This document shows positions 43,560-54,000 of a stretch of DNA of 64,000 bases, one piece after another. Each line of letters begins with the position of its first letter. Within the stretch, counting starts at the first letter, position 1. The stretch comes from Akkermansiaceae bacterium UBA7331. GTDB lineage: Bacteria > Verrucomicrobiota > Verrucomicrobiia > Verrucomicrobiales > Akkermansiaceae. The stretch spans positions 250,922-314,921 of the forward strand of contig DKPP01000011.1 in NCBI GenBank assembly GCA_002471255.1, written 5' to 3'. Under the pieces are notes generated by a model that worked only from the letters and a program-made list of their open reading frames with translations, had not been told where the DNA came from and did no database searches. A program made the translations under genes and the position numbers.

Positions 43560-44453
43560 TTAAGCTCGGGATTTCTTTGAAATACCGGTTAAAACGCCGT
43601 TGATAAAACGAGCAGCTTCACTTGTAGAGAAATATTCGGCTAAACGGATGGCCTCTGCCATGATTACAGGGACCGGAATGTCTTTTTTATACTGTAATTC
43701 GTATGCTCCTAAACGAAGGATAGCTCGATCAATCGGGTGTACGCGATTAGGCGTATAATTGGTCAAGTTTTCGTTGATCAATGTATCTAGTTCCTCTTTG
43801 TTCGCCAAGATAGTTTCCGATAAAAGGCGAGATTCTTCTTTGAGTGTAACTAGTTGCGATTTAGCTTCGATGATGTGCTTAAATTCCGGATAGGATGCGT
43901 TGTTTTCAGGATGAGATAAGCCATCTAATCGCTGATTAACCAATTGGAGCTTGTTGCAAGAAGCGATAAGAGGAGTCCATAAATTTTTATGGGCCGGGTA
44001 ATCTGCTAATTTTGATATTAAAGAATCACGCAAGTGAAGAAGTGTAGCATTGATTGCCTTAACGTTAGTGTTAGCAATTTGTAATTCTCCTTTTGTATTG
44101 TCAGGATCTTCAACGCGAGCTTTTCGCAATTGTACAAGGGCTTGATGAAAATCACTTTCTTTACTCAATAAATCTTGAATAGCTTCTCTTACGGCAAAAG
44201 TAAGTGGATCGTCTTGAAGTTTTTCCAAACATTGCTTAGCGCGAGTGATCATCATTTCCAGCTTTGCTTGGTAATCTCGTGCTAAGTGCTCAATAACCTT
44301 TGCTTCAGAACGTTGGATATCCGATTCCAAAGGCTCTAATACGATTGTCCACAAAGCGGTCGAGGTTGGAGTATCCAAAAGCTCGGTGCCGGATTGGGAT
44401 ACGCTATAGATATATTGGACGATGGATTGTCTTAATTGCTGACGTTGTTGCAT
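43560..44453 (-). CDS. nusB: NusB transcription antitermination factor with a large internal insertion
   Basis: NusB binds boxA RNA with S10 to promote rRNA antitermination. The C-terminal region is clear: VHPIDRAILRLGAYEL, PVPVIMAEAIRLAEYF and ARFINGVL. The N-terminal part (RQQLRQSIVQYIYS) fits the first helix. Between them lie about 140-150 extra helical residues rich in Leu, Lys, Glu and Gln, so the protein has 297 residues instead of about 140. The insert could be an added binding surface. The place in the run ribH-nusB is a common order, which supports the call. Confidence 0.85.
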   Translation of the reverse strand: MQQRQQLRQSIVQYIYSVSQSGTELLDTPTSTALWTIVLEPLESDIQRSEAKVIEHLARDYQAKLEMMITRAKQCLEKLQDDPLTFAVREAIQDLLSKESDFHQALVQLRKARVEDPDNTKGELQIANTNVKAINATLLHLRDSLISKLADYPAHKNLWTPLIASCNKLQLVNQRLDGLSHPENNASYPEFKHIIEAKSQLVTLKEESRLLSETILANKEELDTLINENLTNYTPNRVHPIDRAILRLGAYELQYKKDIPVPVIMAEAIRLAEYFSTSEAARFINGVLTGISKKSRA

Positions 44454-44477
44454 GGAATGATAAAATCTGGCTTGATA

Positions 44478-44966
44478 TTAAGCGTTTTTGAAAGTTGTGT
44501 GGAATAGCTCTGCCATTTGAGCGGCGGCACGAGCTGCTTCGCGTCCGCGATTAAGTTGAGAAGCGATACAACGAGCGAAAGCTTGTTTTTCGTCTTCAAG
44601 TAATAAAACTTCGTGGATGACCGGTGTTGTAAACTCTAGACCTAATTGCATCAAGGCATTTGTAACGCTTGTGCCAATTAAATCTGCATGATCGGTGCTA
44701 CCCTTGATGATTACACCTAAAGCGATCACAACATCCGTCGTATCGGCAGAGGTGCGATTTAATACGGCTTTGACTGCAACAGGTACTTCAAAAGCGCCCG
44801 GTACGCGGATCAATTCAATCGTGCAACCCGGTTGCACGATATTGAGTTCTTCTTGGCAATTATCAATTAAAGCTTGGGTAAACTCCTCATTATACTGAGA
44901 AGCTACGATAGTAAATTTGCTTCGAATTGATCCAAAGTTTTGGCGTGGTGGTAAATTGGTGGACAT
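44478..44966 (-). CDS. ribH: 6,7-dimethyl-8-ribityllumazine synthase
   Basis: RibH condenses the pyrimidine and dihydroxybutanone phosphate precursors to lumazine, the penultimate step of riboflavin synthesis. Motifs: VASQYNEEFTQAL, RVPGAFEVPVAVKA, ALGVIIKGSTDHAD. From the ATG at 44966 it has 162 residues, the normal size; an upstream frame extension has no family support. It follows ribBA by 20 bases, giving a compact riboflavin pair. Confidence 0.95.
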   Translation of the reverse strand: MSTNLPPRQNFGSIRSKFTIVASQYNEEFTQALIDNCQEELNIVQPGCTIELIRVPGAFEVPVAVKAVLNRTSADTTDVVIALGVIIKGSTDHADLIGTSVTNALMQLGLEFTTPVIHEVLLLEDEKQAFARCIASQLNRGREAARAAAQMAELFHTTFKNA

Positions 44967-44986
44967 ATTGTCAAAAATGGGTGGGA

Positions 44987-46189
44987 TTATAGTAAATGGC
45001 CGAGCTTTTCTTTTTTGGTGGCCAAGTATTTGCAATTATCCGAATGAGCAGGGATGTTGATTGCTACTTGCTCGATAATATCAAGCCCGAAGCCTTCTAA
45101 GCCAATGATCTTACGAGGGTTGTTCGTTAAAAGACGGATATGGGATACTCCTAATTCCTTTAAAATTTGAGCTCCGATGCCATATTCTCTCAAATCGGCA
45201 GGATAACCTAATTTGATATTGGCTTCAACGGTGTCATAACCTTCTTCTTGAAGTTTATAGGCTTTGATTTTAGCCGCTAAACCAATGCCACGTCCTTCTT
45301 GTCGTAAGTAAAGGAGGATGCCGTCGGTTTCGGCAATTTGTTTCATTGCCGTATGCAATTGACTGCCACAATCACAGCGTCGAGAGCCGAAAACGTCTCC
45401 GGTAAGGCATTCGCTATGTACTCGTACAAGAGTCGGATTAGTAGGTGTCACTTCTCCATGGACCAAAGCTAGATGCTGAGCTCCATCAATAAGTGACTCA
45501 TAAAGATGACAAGTGAAATCGCCATAATCGGTTGGCAATTGTACTGTTTCGATATGTTTTACAAGAACTTCTTTAGCACGACGATATTGAATGAGCTGAG
45601 CAATCGTGCAAGCTTTGAGCTTATGTTCGCGTTGGAAAGCGCCTAAGTGGCCGATGCGAGCCATCGTGCCATCCTCATTCATGATTTCGCAGCAAACGCC
45701 AGCCGGCTGTAATCCTGCCAACCTTGTGAAGTCAACGGTAGCTTCCGTATGACCTGCACGTCTGAGTACGCCACCCTCAACTGCACGAAGCGGGAATACG
45801 TGACCCGGCTGTACGAAATCACTAACGCTAGCTTCAGGGTCGGCTAACATTTTAATGGTGATAGAGCGTTCTTGAGCACTGATGCCTGTTGTAATTCCTT
45901 CAATAGCATCTACGGAAACGGTAAATGCCGTGGACATGTTTTCACGATTGACAGAGGTCATCAAAGGTAATTGTAATTCTTCCGTTCTCTCGGGAGAAAG
46001 CGGTGCACAGACCAAACCTCGTGCATATTTCACCATGAAATTGATAGCCTCAGGGGTGGCAAATTCTGCCGCCATAATGAGGTCGCCTTCATTTTCGCGA
46101 TTAGGGTCATCAGTTACGATAACCATATGCCCCTTGCGAAATTCTTCGATGATTTCTTCAATCGGGCTGAATTGTAATGAATCGTCCAT
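44987..46189 (-). CDS. ribBA: Bifunctional 3,4-dihydroxy-2-butanone-4-phosphate synthase / GTP cyclohydrolase II
   Basis: The N-terminal half (about residues 1-205) is RibB: DDPNRENEGDLIMAAE and RRAGHTEATVDF are its signatures. The C-terminal half (about 206-400) is RibA: the zinc cysteines lie in CLTGDVFGSRRCDCG, and RQEGRGIGL follows. Together they supply both precursors of riboflavin. I saw no FMN riboswitch in the 12 bases before it; the gene is read from an upstream promoter, perhaps before glnS. Confidence 0.96.
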   Translation of the reverse strand: MDDSLQFSPIEEIIEEFRKGHMVIVTDDPNRENEGDLIMAAEFATPEAINFMVKYARGLVCAPLSPERTEELQLPLMTSVNRENMSTAFTVSVDAIEGITTGISAQERSITIKMLADPEASVSDFVQPGHVFPLRAVEGGVLRRAGHTEATVDFTRLAGLQPAGVCCEIMNEDGTMARIGHLGAFQREHKLKACTIAQLIQYRRAKEVLVKHIETVQLPTDYGDFTCHLYESLIDGAQHLALVHGEVTPTNPTLVRVHSECLTGDVFGSRRCDCGSQLHTAMKQIAETDGILLYLRQEGRGIGLAAKIKAYKLQEEGYDTVEANIKLGYPADLREYGIGAQILKELGVSHIRLLTNNPRKIIGLEGFGLDIIEQVAINIPAHSDNCKYLATKKEKLGHLL

Positions 46190-46201
46190 ATTATTGGGAA
46201 A

Positions 46202-47881
46202 TTATTTTTGTTTTTTTGCCCAAGAGTCTTTAAGGGCAACGGTGCGGTTGTAAACTGCTTTCGAACCTGCAATATGATCTTTGCGATCTGAAACATAATA
46301 GCCTAAACGCTCAAATTGGCAGTGATATTCTGCCGGAGCATAGGCAAGGGATGGCTCAAACTGTGCATTGGTGATGACATTAAGCGATTCCGGATTCATC
46401 ACGGAAACAAATCCTTCTTCCGCCGCATCAGGGTTTTCTGCCGTAAATAAGCGGTCATAAATGCGTACTTCGCCTTCTACACCATGCTTGCAACTGACCC
46501 AATGGATAGCTGCTCGGCATTGGATGCCTTCCGGTGGTGCTTCACCAATAGTGCCTGGGATATGATCGCAAATGATTTCGGTAATATTACCTTGATTATC
46601 TTGTTTGTAATCTGTGCATGTAATACAATAACCGCCTCTTAAACGTACTGTACGACCGGGAGCCAAACGATAATACTTTTTCGGTGGATCAATCATGAAG
46701 TCATCGCGCTCGATCCAAACTTCTTTTGTTAAATTGACCTTGCGGAAGCCGTCTTCAGGCTTTTCAGGGTTATTTTGTACTTCCACTTCCTCATCATGAT
46801 CATCAGATAAGGATTGAATAGTTACTTTAAGTGGATTGAGTACGGCCATTCTGCGTGGAGCATTAGCATTTAAATCTTCTCTGACACTATATTCCAATAG
46901 GGCAACGTCAGTAAATCCGTTGAACTTAGTAATACCGATAGTGTGGCAGAAGTTTCTGATGGCAGCCGGAGTGTAACCACGTCTTCTCATACCACTAACG
47001 GTAGGCATACGAGGGTCATCCCATCCATTGACTAAATTGTCTTGAACCAATTGCAATAATTTGCGCTTGCTCATTACCGTGTAGGTTAAATTTAAACGAG
47101 CAAACTCAGTTTGTTGTGGTTTGGAAGGTACCGGGCAGTTATCAATAACCCAATCGTAAAGAGGACGATGGTTTTCGAACTCAAGAGTACATAAGGAGTG
47201 GGTAATATGCTCATACGCATCTTCCAATGGGTGAGCGAAATCATACATCGGATAAATGCACCAAGCATCACCCGTGTTATGGTGCTCGGCAAACATGATG
47301 CGATATAAAACAGGATCGCGCATATTCATGTTGCTTGAGCTCATATCGATCTTAGCTCTTAAAATAGCTTTTCCTTCTTCAATCTCACCCTTTTTCATGG
47401 CTTCAAAACGAGCCAAATTTTCCTCGATGCTACGATTGCGGAAAGGTGATTCTTGACCGGGCGTGGTGACATTGCCTCGTTGAGCTCTAATGTCTTCTAC
47501 GCTTTGTTCATCAACGTAAGCCAAACCTTGCTTGATTAAATGAATGGCACATTCATAAAAGAAATCAAACATGTTGCTGGCAAAGAAAAGATTTTTGCCC
47601 CAATCAAAGCCAAGCCAATGAATGTCTTCTTGGATGCTATCGACGTATTCTTGGTCTTCTTTACTTGGGTTAGTGTCATCAAATCGCAAATGGCAACGTG
47701 CTCCCTGGAATTCTTGAGCAATGCCGAAATTTAAGCAGATGGATTTCGCGTGACCGATGTGTAAATATCCATTCGGTTCTGGTGGGAAGCGAGTTATAGG
47801 TGCCTGATGCTTGCCTGAAGCAATATCGGTGGCAATCATATCGCGAATGAAATCCCGGCGTTCTGTTGGCTGCGATGACAT
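46202..47881 (-). CDS. glnS: Glutaminyl-tRNA synthetase
   Basis: GlnRS charges tRNA-Gln directly. The class I motif HIGH is in NGYLHIGHAKS near residue 42, and the KMSKS-like motif is TVMSKRKLL near residue 275. The ATG at 47881 gives 559 residues, the normal size of the bacterial enzyme. Its presence suggests the organism does not rely only on the transamidation route for Gln-tRNA. It is the first gene of a minus-strand run ending at rlmN. Confidence 0.95.
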   Translation of the reverse strand: MSSQPTERRDFIRDMIATDIASGKHQAPITRFPPEPNGYLHIGHAKSICLNFGIAQEFQGARCHLRFDDTNPSKEDQEYVDSIQEDIHWLGFDWGKNLFFASNMFDFFYECAIHLIKQGLAYVDEQSVEDIRAQRGNVTTPGQESPFRNRSIEENLARFEAMKKGEIEEGKAILRAKIDMSSSNMNMRDPVLYRIMFAEHHNTGDAWCIYPMYDFAHPLEDAYEHITHSLCTLEFENHRPLYDWVIDNCPVPSKPQQTEFARLNLTYTVMSKRKLLQLVQDNLVNGWDDPRMPTVSGMRRRGYTPAAIRNFCHTIGITKFNGFTDVALLEYSVREDLNANAPRRMAVLNPLKVTIQSLSDDHDEEVEVQNNPEKPEDGFRKVNLTKEVWIERDDFMIDPPKKYYRLAPGRTVRLRGGYCITCTDYKQDNQGNITEIICDHIPGTIGEAPPEGIQCRAAIHWVSCKHGVEGEVRIYDRLFTAENPDAAEEGFVSVMNPESLNVITNAQFEPSLAYAPAEYHCQFERLGYYVSDRKDHIAGSKAVYNRTVALKDSWAKKQK

Positions 47882-47970
47882 GGCAGGGAGTTTACAACTA
47901 AAAATATCATTCTGCAAGAGCGTTCACGGGAAATGACATATCGGTTGATTTGATGAGACTTTCTTCTACA

Positions 47971-48007
47971 AAAAAATCCCCTATCCGATTTAATCGGGTA
48001 GGGGATT
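47971..48007 (-). terminator. Rho-independent terminator after the autotransporter gene
   Basis: On the minus strand, AATCCCCTACCCGA and TCGGATAGGGGATT form a near-perfect 14-15-bp stem with a 3-4-base loop (one G-T pair), followed by TTTTTTT. It separates the autotransporter from glnS. Confidence 0.93.
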
Positions 48008-48027
48008 GGCTTAAAAACCGATCAAGT

Positions 48028-51000
48028 TTAGAAGGAGTAGCGATAACCTATTTGGCCATCTACACCGGAAGCCTTACTGCGGAAATCAGCATTCGCATTG
48101 ATGAAGAAGTTTGATTGCTCACCAACAGGAATATTAAGACCTGCACCAAATTGCAGTGCTGTCATGCCGATTTTGCTACCTTCGATACGACCCTTGAGAC
48201 TGGAAGCGTGATCAAAAGCAACATTGGCTTTGGCTCGGTCATCACCGAAGTCTTGGCTGATGTTTGCACGGAAGTCGAAGAAGGATTCTCTACCAAAGAG
48301 ACCTGATTCAAACTTTTTAATCCATCTACCACCGAGTGCTAAAGACACAACGGTATATTTTTGATCATCTACATGAAGGGATGCATCACCGGCTTCTTCT
48401 TCGGTGAAGCCTTTCATGTTGGTTGAGTAAACCGAAGCATTGAATAATGGTTGTAAGATAGAGGTTTTCTCTTCGTTTAATGCATAATCGTATGTCAATT
48501 CATACATGGCACTAAAGCCGCCACCATTTGTTGAACTATGAGTTCTGTACTGATGATCTCCAAAGCTAACCGTACGATCAAGTTTAGCATGGTTCAATGC
48601 GCCGGTAACGATGAATGTATTTGTCCATTCACGGTTGCGATGATGTGCAAATAAGCTTAAATAGTAGCTGTCTAGATTACCACTGGCATTATCAACACTC
48701 TTGGAATCAAGCTTGCCGAAGTTAGTTCCGAAAGCTAAACCTAAAGTGAGTTTTTCACTTACATTGATATCTGCGCCAACATTGGCACCCCATGTGCTGA
48801 GGCCATATCCGGCTTCATGTCCGGATTGATCAAGTTTTTGATAACCACCGGTAGCTTCTACCCACATATTAAGGTAAGGAAGATCTTCGTTGATCACTTC
48901 AACGTTTAATCCTGATTGTAACGCTCTGTTACGAATACCTTGAGTATGTGTTTTTAAGTTACCCATTTGCGCAGCACTTAGTGTGGTAAGTGCAGGACCC
49001 ACGGCAGAGGCAAGAGCATCGGATCTCTCGGCGGAGGAGTTTGTCTTGTCCGAAACGAAGTTTAACAAGTTCGTCAAATGTGAGTTTGTTTCAAATGATG
49101 CTTGCTTTCTTCCTTCCCATAACAGTTCAGAACCGGTGGCCGAGTTATTGGATGTAATAGCGTCGCCAAATGGATTTTCGGAACGTCCTTGAGCTGTAAT
49201 GATTACATTATTGCCGGATGTGATTAATTCAAAACCATGGAAGAAGGTGTCGAATAAGGAGCCACCTACGACAGTAACATTTTCAATATTACCAATATTA
49301 CCACCTGCGATTAGTACCAAGTTGAGGGATACTAAGTTAACGCCTTCCAAGCTACTTGAAAGTGAGCTTAATGTGATGGTTGTATCAGTAATGTTAATGG
49401 TGCCATCAACAGTGAAAGATGGCTGACTAGACCAATCTTGATTTGATGTGTTAAGTTGAACGTGTAGTGATGAATTATTACTAAAGTTCAAATTACCACC
49501 AACTTGTATTTGGGTATTGTTACCAATTCCTGCGCTACCAACTCCAGGGGTAAGCTCTAGGTTGCCATGATTAAGAGTTAAATCATTGGTTTGATAAATG
49601 CCGCCATTACTGATGCCTAAATTACCTTCGGTTACGGAATGGTTGACAGTTGAAGAACCCTTTCCTGTTAGGAATTGTGTTCCTTTACCTACGATGTTGA
49701 TCGTACCTGAGCCATTTAATGTGCCTGAGTAAGTATGCAATTTATCGTCACCGATATTGACGGTAGCACCATTGCCCAAATCAAGTACGGCTTCTTCAGA
49801 TGTAGATTCCAATCCTGCTAGCGAATTGGTGGAACCGTCAGCTAGATTTAATGCGCCATTTCCTTGAATTTCCGCATTGACTCCATCAATTGTAGATGTG
49901 CCTGTGAGCTCAATAGAAGCTCCATTAGCAATGATAATTTGACCTTCGCCTGTAATCGCCGTATCAGTCAAACTGGATGAAGCTCCATTAACTTGTAATG
50001 TGCCTCCGGTTGCGATATTGAGTGTGCCGGAAGTACCCTTGAGGTCATTAACCGAGGTAATTGACTGATTGAGGATATTCAACGTATTATCTTTGATATT
50101 TCCATCAATATTAAGGGTATCGACATTAACTTTGCCTCCTAAAGATAGATTGCCGTCATTTAAGTTAATACTATTGACGTTGATATCACCGGTGATTGTT
50201 TGGGTAAACTCACCTGTCTTATAAATATCAGCATCAGCTCCGGTAATAGATCCTGTATAGGTGGCATCAGCTAAGAATGTGTGTAAATTGATCATCACAT
50301 TACCGCTACCGGTTGTATTATTGATAACAATATTACCGGTGCCTTTGCCATCATCAGTTAAATTGGAGATAGTAACTCCATCAGCTAAATCCGTGGAAGC
50401 TGTTGCGTTAATGGTAAAGAGATCATTAACGTTAACAATCTTGTAAGGATTTAATTCCAAATTGTTAGAAATGGATTTAGGAGCACCTTCTACAACATTA
50501 TAGATAAGATCCGCATTGCCGGTAATGCTTAATGTACCTCCTTCAACGCCTACGACAGCGAAACCAATTGCTTCGAGTAGAGGATTGAATGTAATGTTGG
50601 TTGCTTTGTTATCAACGAGAGTGATTCCTTGCAATGTTCCATTCGTGATGAGGATATCAACTGCTTGGTCGTCTGCATTTTTCATCCCTTCAAGTAGCGC
50701 AGAGCTCATATTGAGCGTCATGTTTTCTACTGTCAGAGTATTGGTAGTGTCAGTGAATTGGACAATTCCTTGAGCACCTGTGGCATCTCCAATGTTGGCA
50801 TGTTGAGTGCCTGCCATGATTTGCAGTTTGCCTGCACCTAACGATACATTGCCGGTAATGCCGGAAATAGTTGTGTCGGTGCTTGTTTTAATCGTATCAA
50901 TTTGAGAACCCTTAACATTACCTAAAGTGATCGTGTTTACTCCGGCATTAGACATTACTTCGACTTTACCTGACAAGTTTCCGGCATTAGCTAAGTTACC

Positions 51001-54000
51001 ATTATTCACAATGATTTTGTTTGCTGCTGCCTGATTTGCCAAGTCAAGGGAACCGTTATTTAGAGTAATTGCGCCCGATCCTAAGGATGTGCCTGTAGCA
51101 ATATCAACTTGTGCTCCACCACCGATGTTGACAGCACCACTAAAGGCGGAACTATCGCCAAGGAAGTGAACGGAACCGGTTCGATTGATATTCAATGCGC
51201 CTGTACCGGCGAAAGTGCCTGCCCATGAGCCGGTGGCACCACCATTACCTAATTGTACACCTGATGCACCAATGGTAAGGGTGCCTGTAGCAGTGTTATC
51301 TGCGGTTAAGGTGAGTAATCCGGTATTGCTTTGAATTAAATTACCTTTCTTATCATCACGATCGCTGATGGTATTACTAAGTGTTAATGCTGCGTTATTG
51401 GCGATTTCAAACGTTGCACCGCTTAGGTTAATTTGATCAATGCCTGTAACATTTTGTAATTTCCAAATAACACGATCATTCGCATTGGTTTGAGTCAATG
51501 TGCCGGTGAAATCCGTCAAGTTACCTGTTAGGATATTCGTAGTGCTATGATTTGCCGTTAATATGTTATTATTGCCACCGGTTAACTTACCTGTGAATGA
51601 TACTGTTTCTCCGGCATTAGTGGATTGGAAAGAAACAGAAGCCGTTTCATTGGCAAACACAATGTTTCCACCCATGCTTCCTTTACCCGATAAGCTTGCA
51701 TTATTGCTTAAGTTGTATGTGCCGGTGAAGTTATTAGCTGATTGAGCAACTAAGGATTTTTCAATATTAATGGTGCCGGACCCTGAAAGTGAACCACCCA
51801 AAATAGTGCTTTCTTTCAAATTCAAGGTAGAACCTTCGCTAACAGTGCTTGCTCCCGCCCAAGTAGCCGTATGAGCGAGGTTTAATGTTAAGGAACCTTC
51901 GCTGATGGAAATGCCACCTTGATAGTTGGCTGCGTCCGTAGATGCCGAATTAATTGTCCAATCGCCTGCACCACTTTTAGCAAGACCGATTCGACCTAGT
52001 ATGGTCATCGAGTCCGGAGCCCAAATAACTTGATGACCGGATGTTTTGATATTCGCAGCCGAGTTAGAATCAGCACCAATCAAATTGGAAATGTCTTGTA
52101 CGCTCGTGCCGAGATATTCAAATTTGCCACCTTTGAAATTTAATTTGTTTGTCGAGGTGATAGCATTATCAGCGTCTCCGATAGTTAAAACTCCATTAGA
52201 CAAATTGATTTGGGCCGCATTAATCGCATTAGCTACCGTTAAATTAACGATACCACCTGTAATGTTCATAGCGTTGGCGATAATGGATTGTTGTCCATTT
52301 AAATTCATCACACCATCTTTCATCGCAACACTTTCAAAAGTATTACCGGAATTATTGATGGTTAATGTGCCTGCGCCTGACTTAGTAAGGCTAGATGATT
52401 CGATTTTGGAATCTTCTACGTTAGTGTCTGCATTGAATACATACTCACCCGTAGTGTTTTCTACACTCATGGATGCAGGTGTTACCGTTCCTTGAATAGT
52501 AATTGTAGCATTAGCTAAGCCGGAATCAGTTAACTTAATAGTATTGCCATTTGCTGAGTTATATCCTGTACCTGCTTCATTTACCCATGATCCAACAGAG
52601 TTTCCTGACCAGATATCAGTCGTGCCGGACCAGTACAAATAATCCACAGCATCTAGGAGTCGGAAAATTAATTTATTTCCACTAACTACTAAGGAAACAT
52701 CATTAGCACCAATCTTGTCTATTGCGTTGACCCAATCAAACATATTGAGATCAAGACCGGATGCTGCTGAGATGAGTACATAGTCTCCGCTAGACCATGA
52801 ATCATCATATCCTGTCAAATTGAGCTCAATTTTGCCTGTTCCTGTTACAGCAAAGGCACCTGATGTAGATATCATACCGGTTGCAGTCGAAATGTCGGAT
52901 AAATTCAATGTGATAGTTGATCCTCCGGCAATGTTGATCGCTGCACTAGACGATATCTGGGTGCTTTTCGCCATATAGATATCATGGAAGGTGAAGGCCT
53001 TCGTGAAATTCAATGCTCCTGCTTTAACGGTCGTTGTACCACTATAGGTGTTATTACCATTCATGGTTAAAGTTCCGGAACCAAGTTTTTCAAATGAAAT
53101 ACTGGATGTTCCTTCGATTTCAACGAGATTATTATTGTATGCGTTATTGCCAATGTGCGCATCAAGGGTCCAATCCGTATCGCTATTAATGGCTAATGTA
53201 CGGTTCTTATTTCCTTGTGCGGCAATGTGCCCGTCACCGAATATTTGTCCATTGATGAGTACTCGGTCGGCATTAAGCAATAATTCGCCGGAAGCACCCG
53301 GATCATTGTATGCATACCAGTTGCCAAATTTAATTGATGAAGCATTACTGATGGAATGCTCATTATTAACGATAAGCCTTACATGAGCTTCGTTAGCTCC
53401 TCCTGCTGCTGAAGAGGCAATATTGATAGTTCCTGTAAAGCTTTCATTAGCTTGATTGATCGTATAATTGGTGTAATTGCCACCACCCCAATCTTTATTG
53501 CCGGTTCCGGTAAGCAGTAAAGTACCGTCTCCACTTAATTGACCTGCAAAAACGCCATGTCGAACTCCTTGAGAAGAATAGACTTTTAATGTTGTATTGG
53601 CGGCAATATCAAACTTTTGAGATAAAGTGCGGTCGTTATTTAACAAATTAAGAGTTGCCATACCACCTTCGGAAACCTTGTTTGTGGTCATGTTAAATTC
53701 CCATAAATTATAGGTAACCGAATGAACGGTATTGGTAAACAGATTGATTGTGGATTTTTGGAAATTACCTGTGGTTATTTGCAAATCTCCTCCTACAATA
53801 TCAAGAGTAACTTGATTTCCTGATCCTGCGACACAACCCAAAATGATGGCACCCGTTGAGGATAATTGGAGAGTGCCTTGACCTGTTAATATGGACTCAA
53901 AGGTGATATTGGCAGCTCCATTGTTCACTTGCATTTGAGCACCTTGGCTGATGTCCACTCGCATGGTGTTTGCAAATGTTTGCGCCGTTGTTCCTGTAAT

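Noticed and set aside
46190..46201. FMN riboswitch before ribBA
   Set aside because: Only 12 bases separate glnS and ribBA, far too short for the aptamer.
52046..52495. Plus-strand frame of 149 residues as a possible antisense gene
   Set aside because: Same cause as the other antisense frames; no start context or homology visible.
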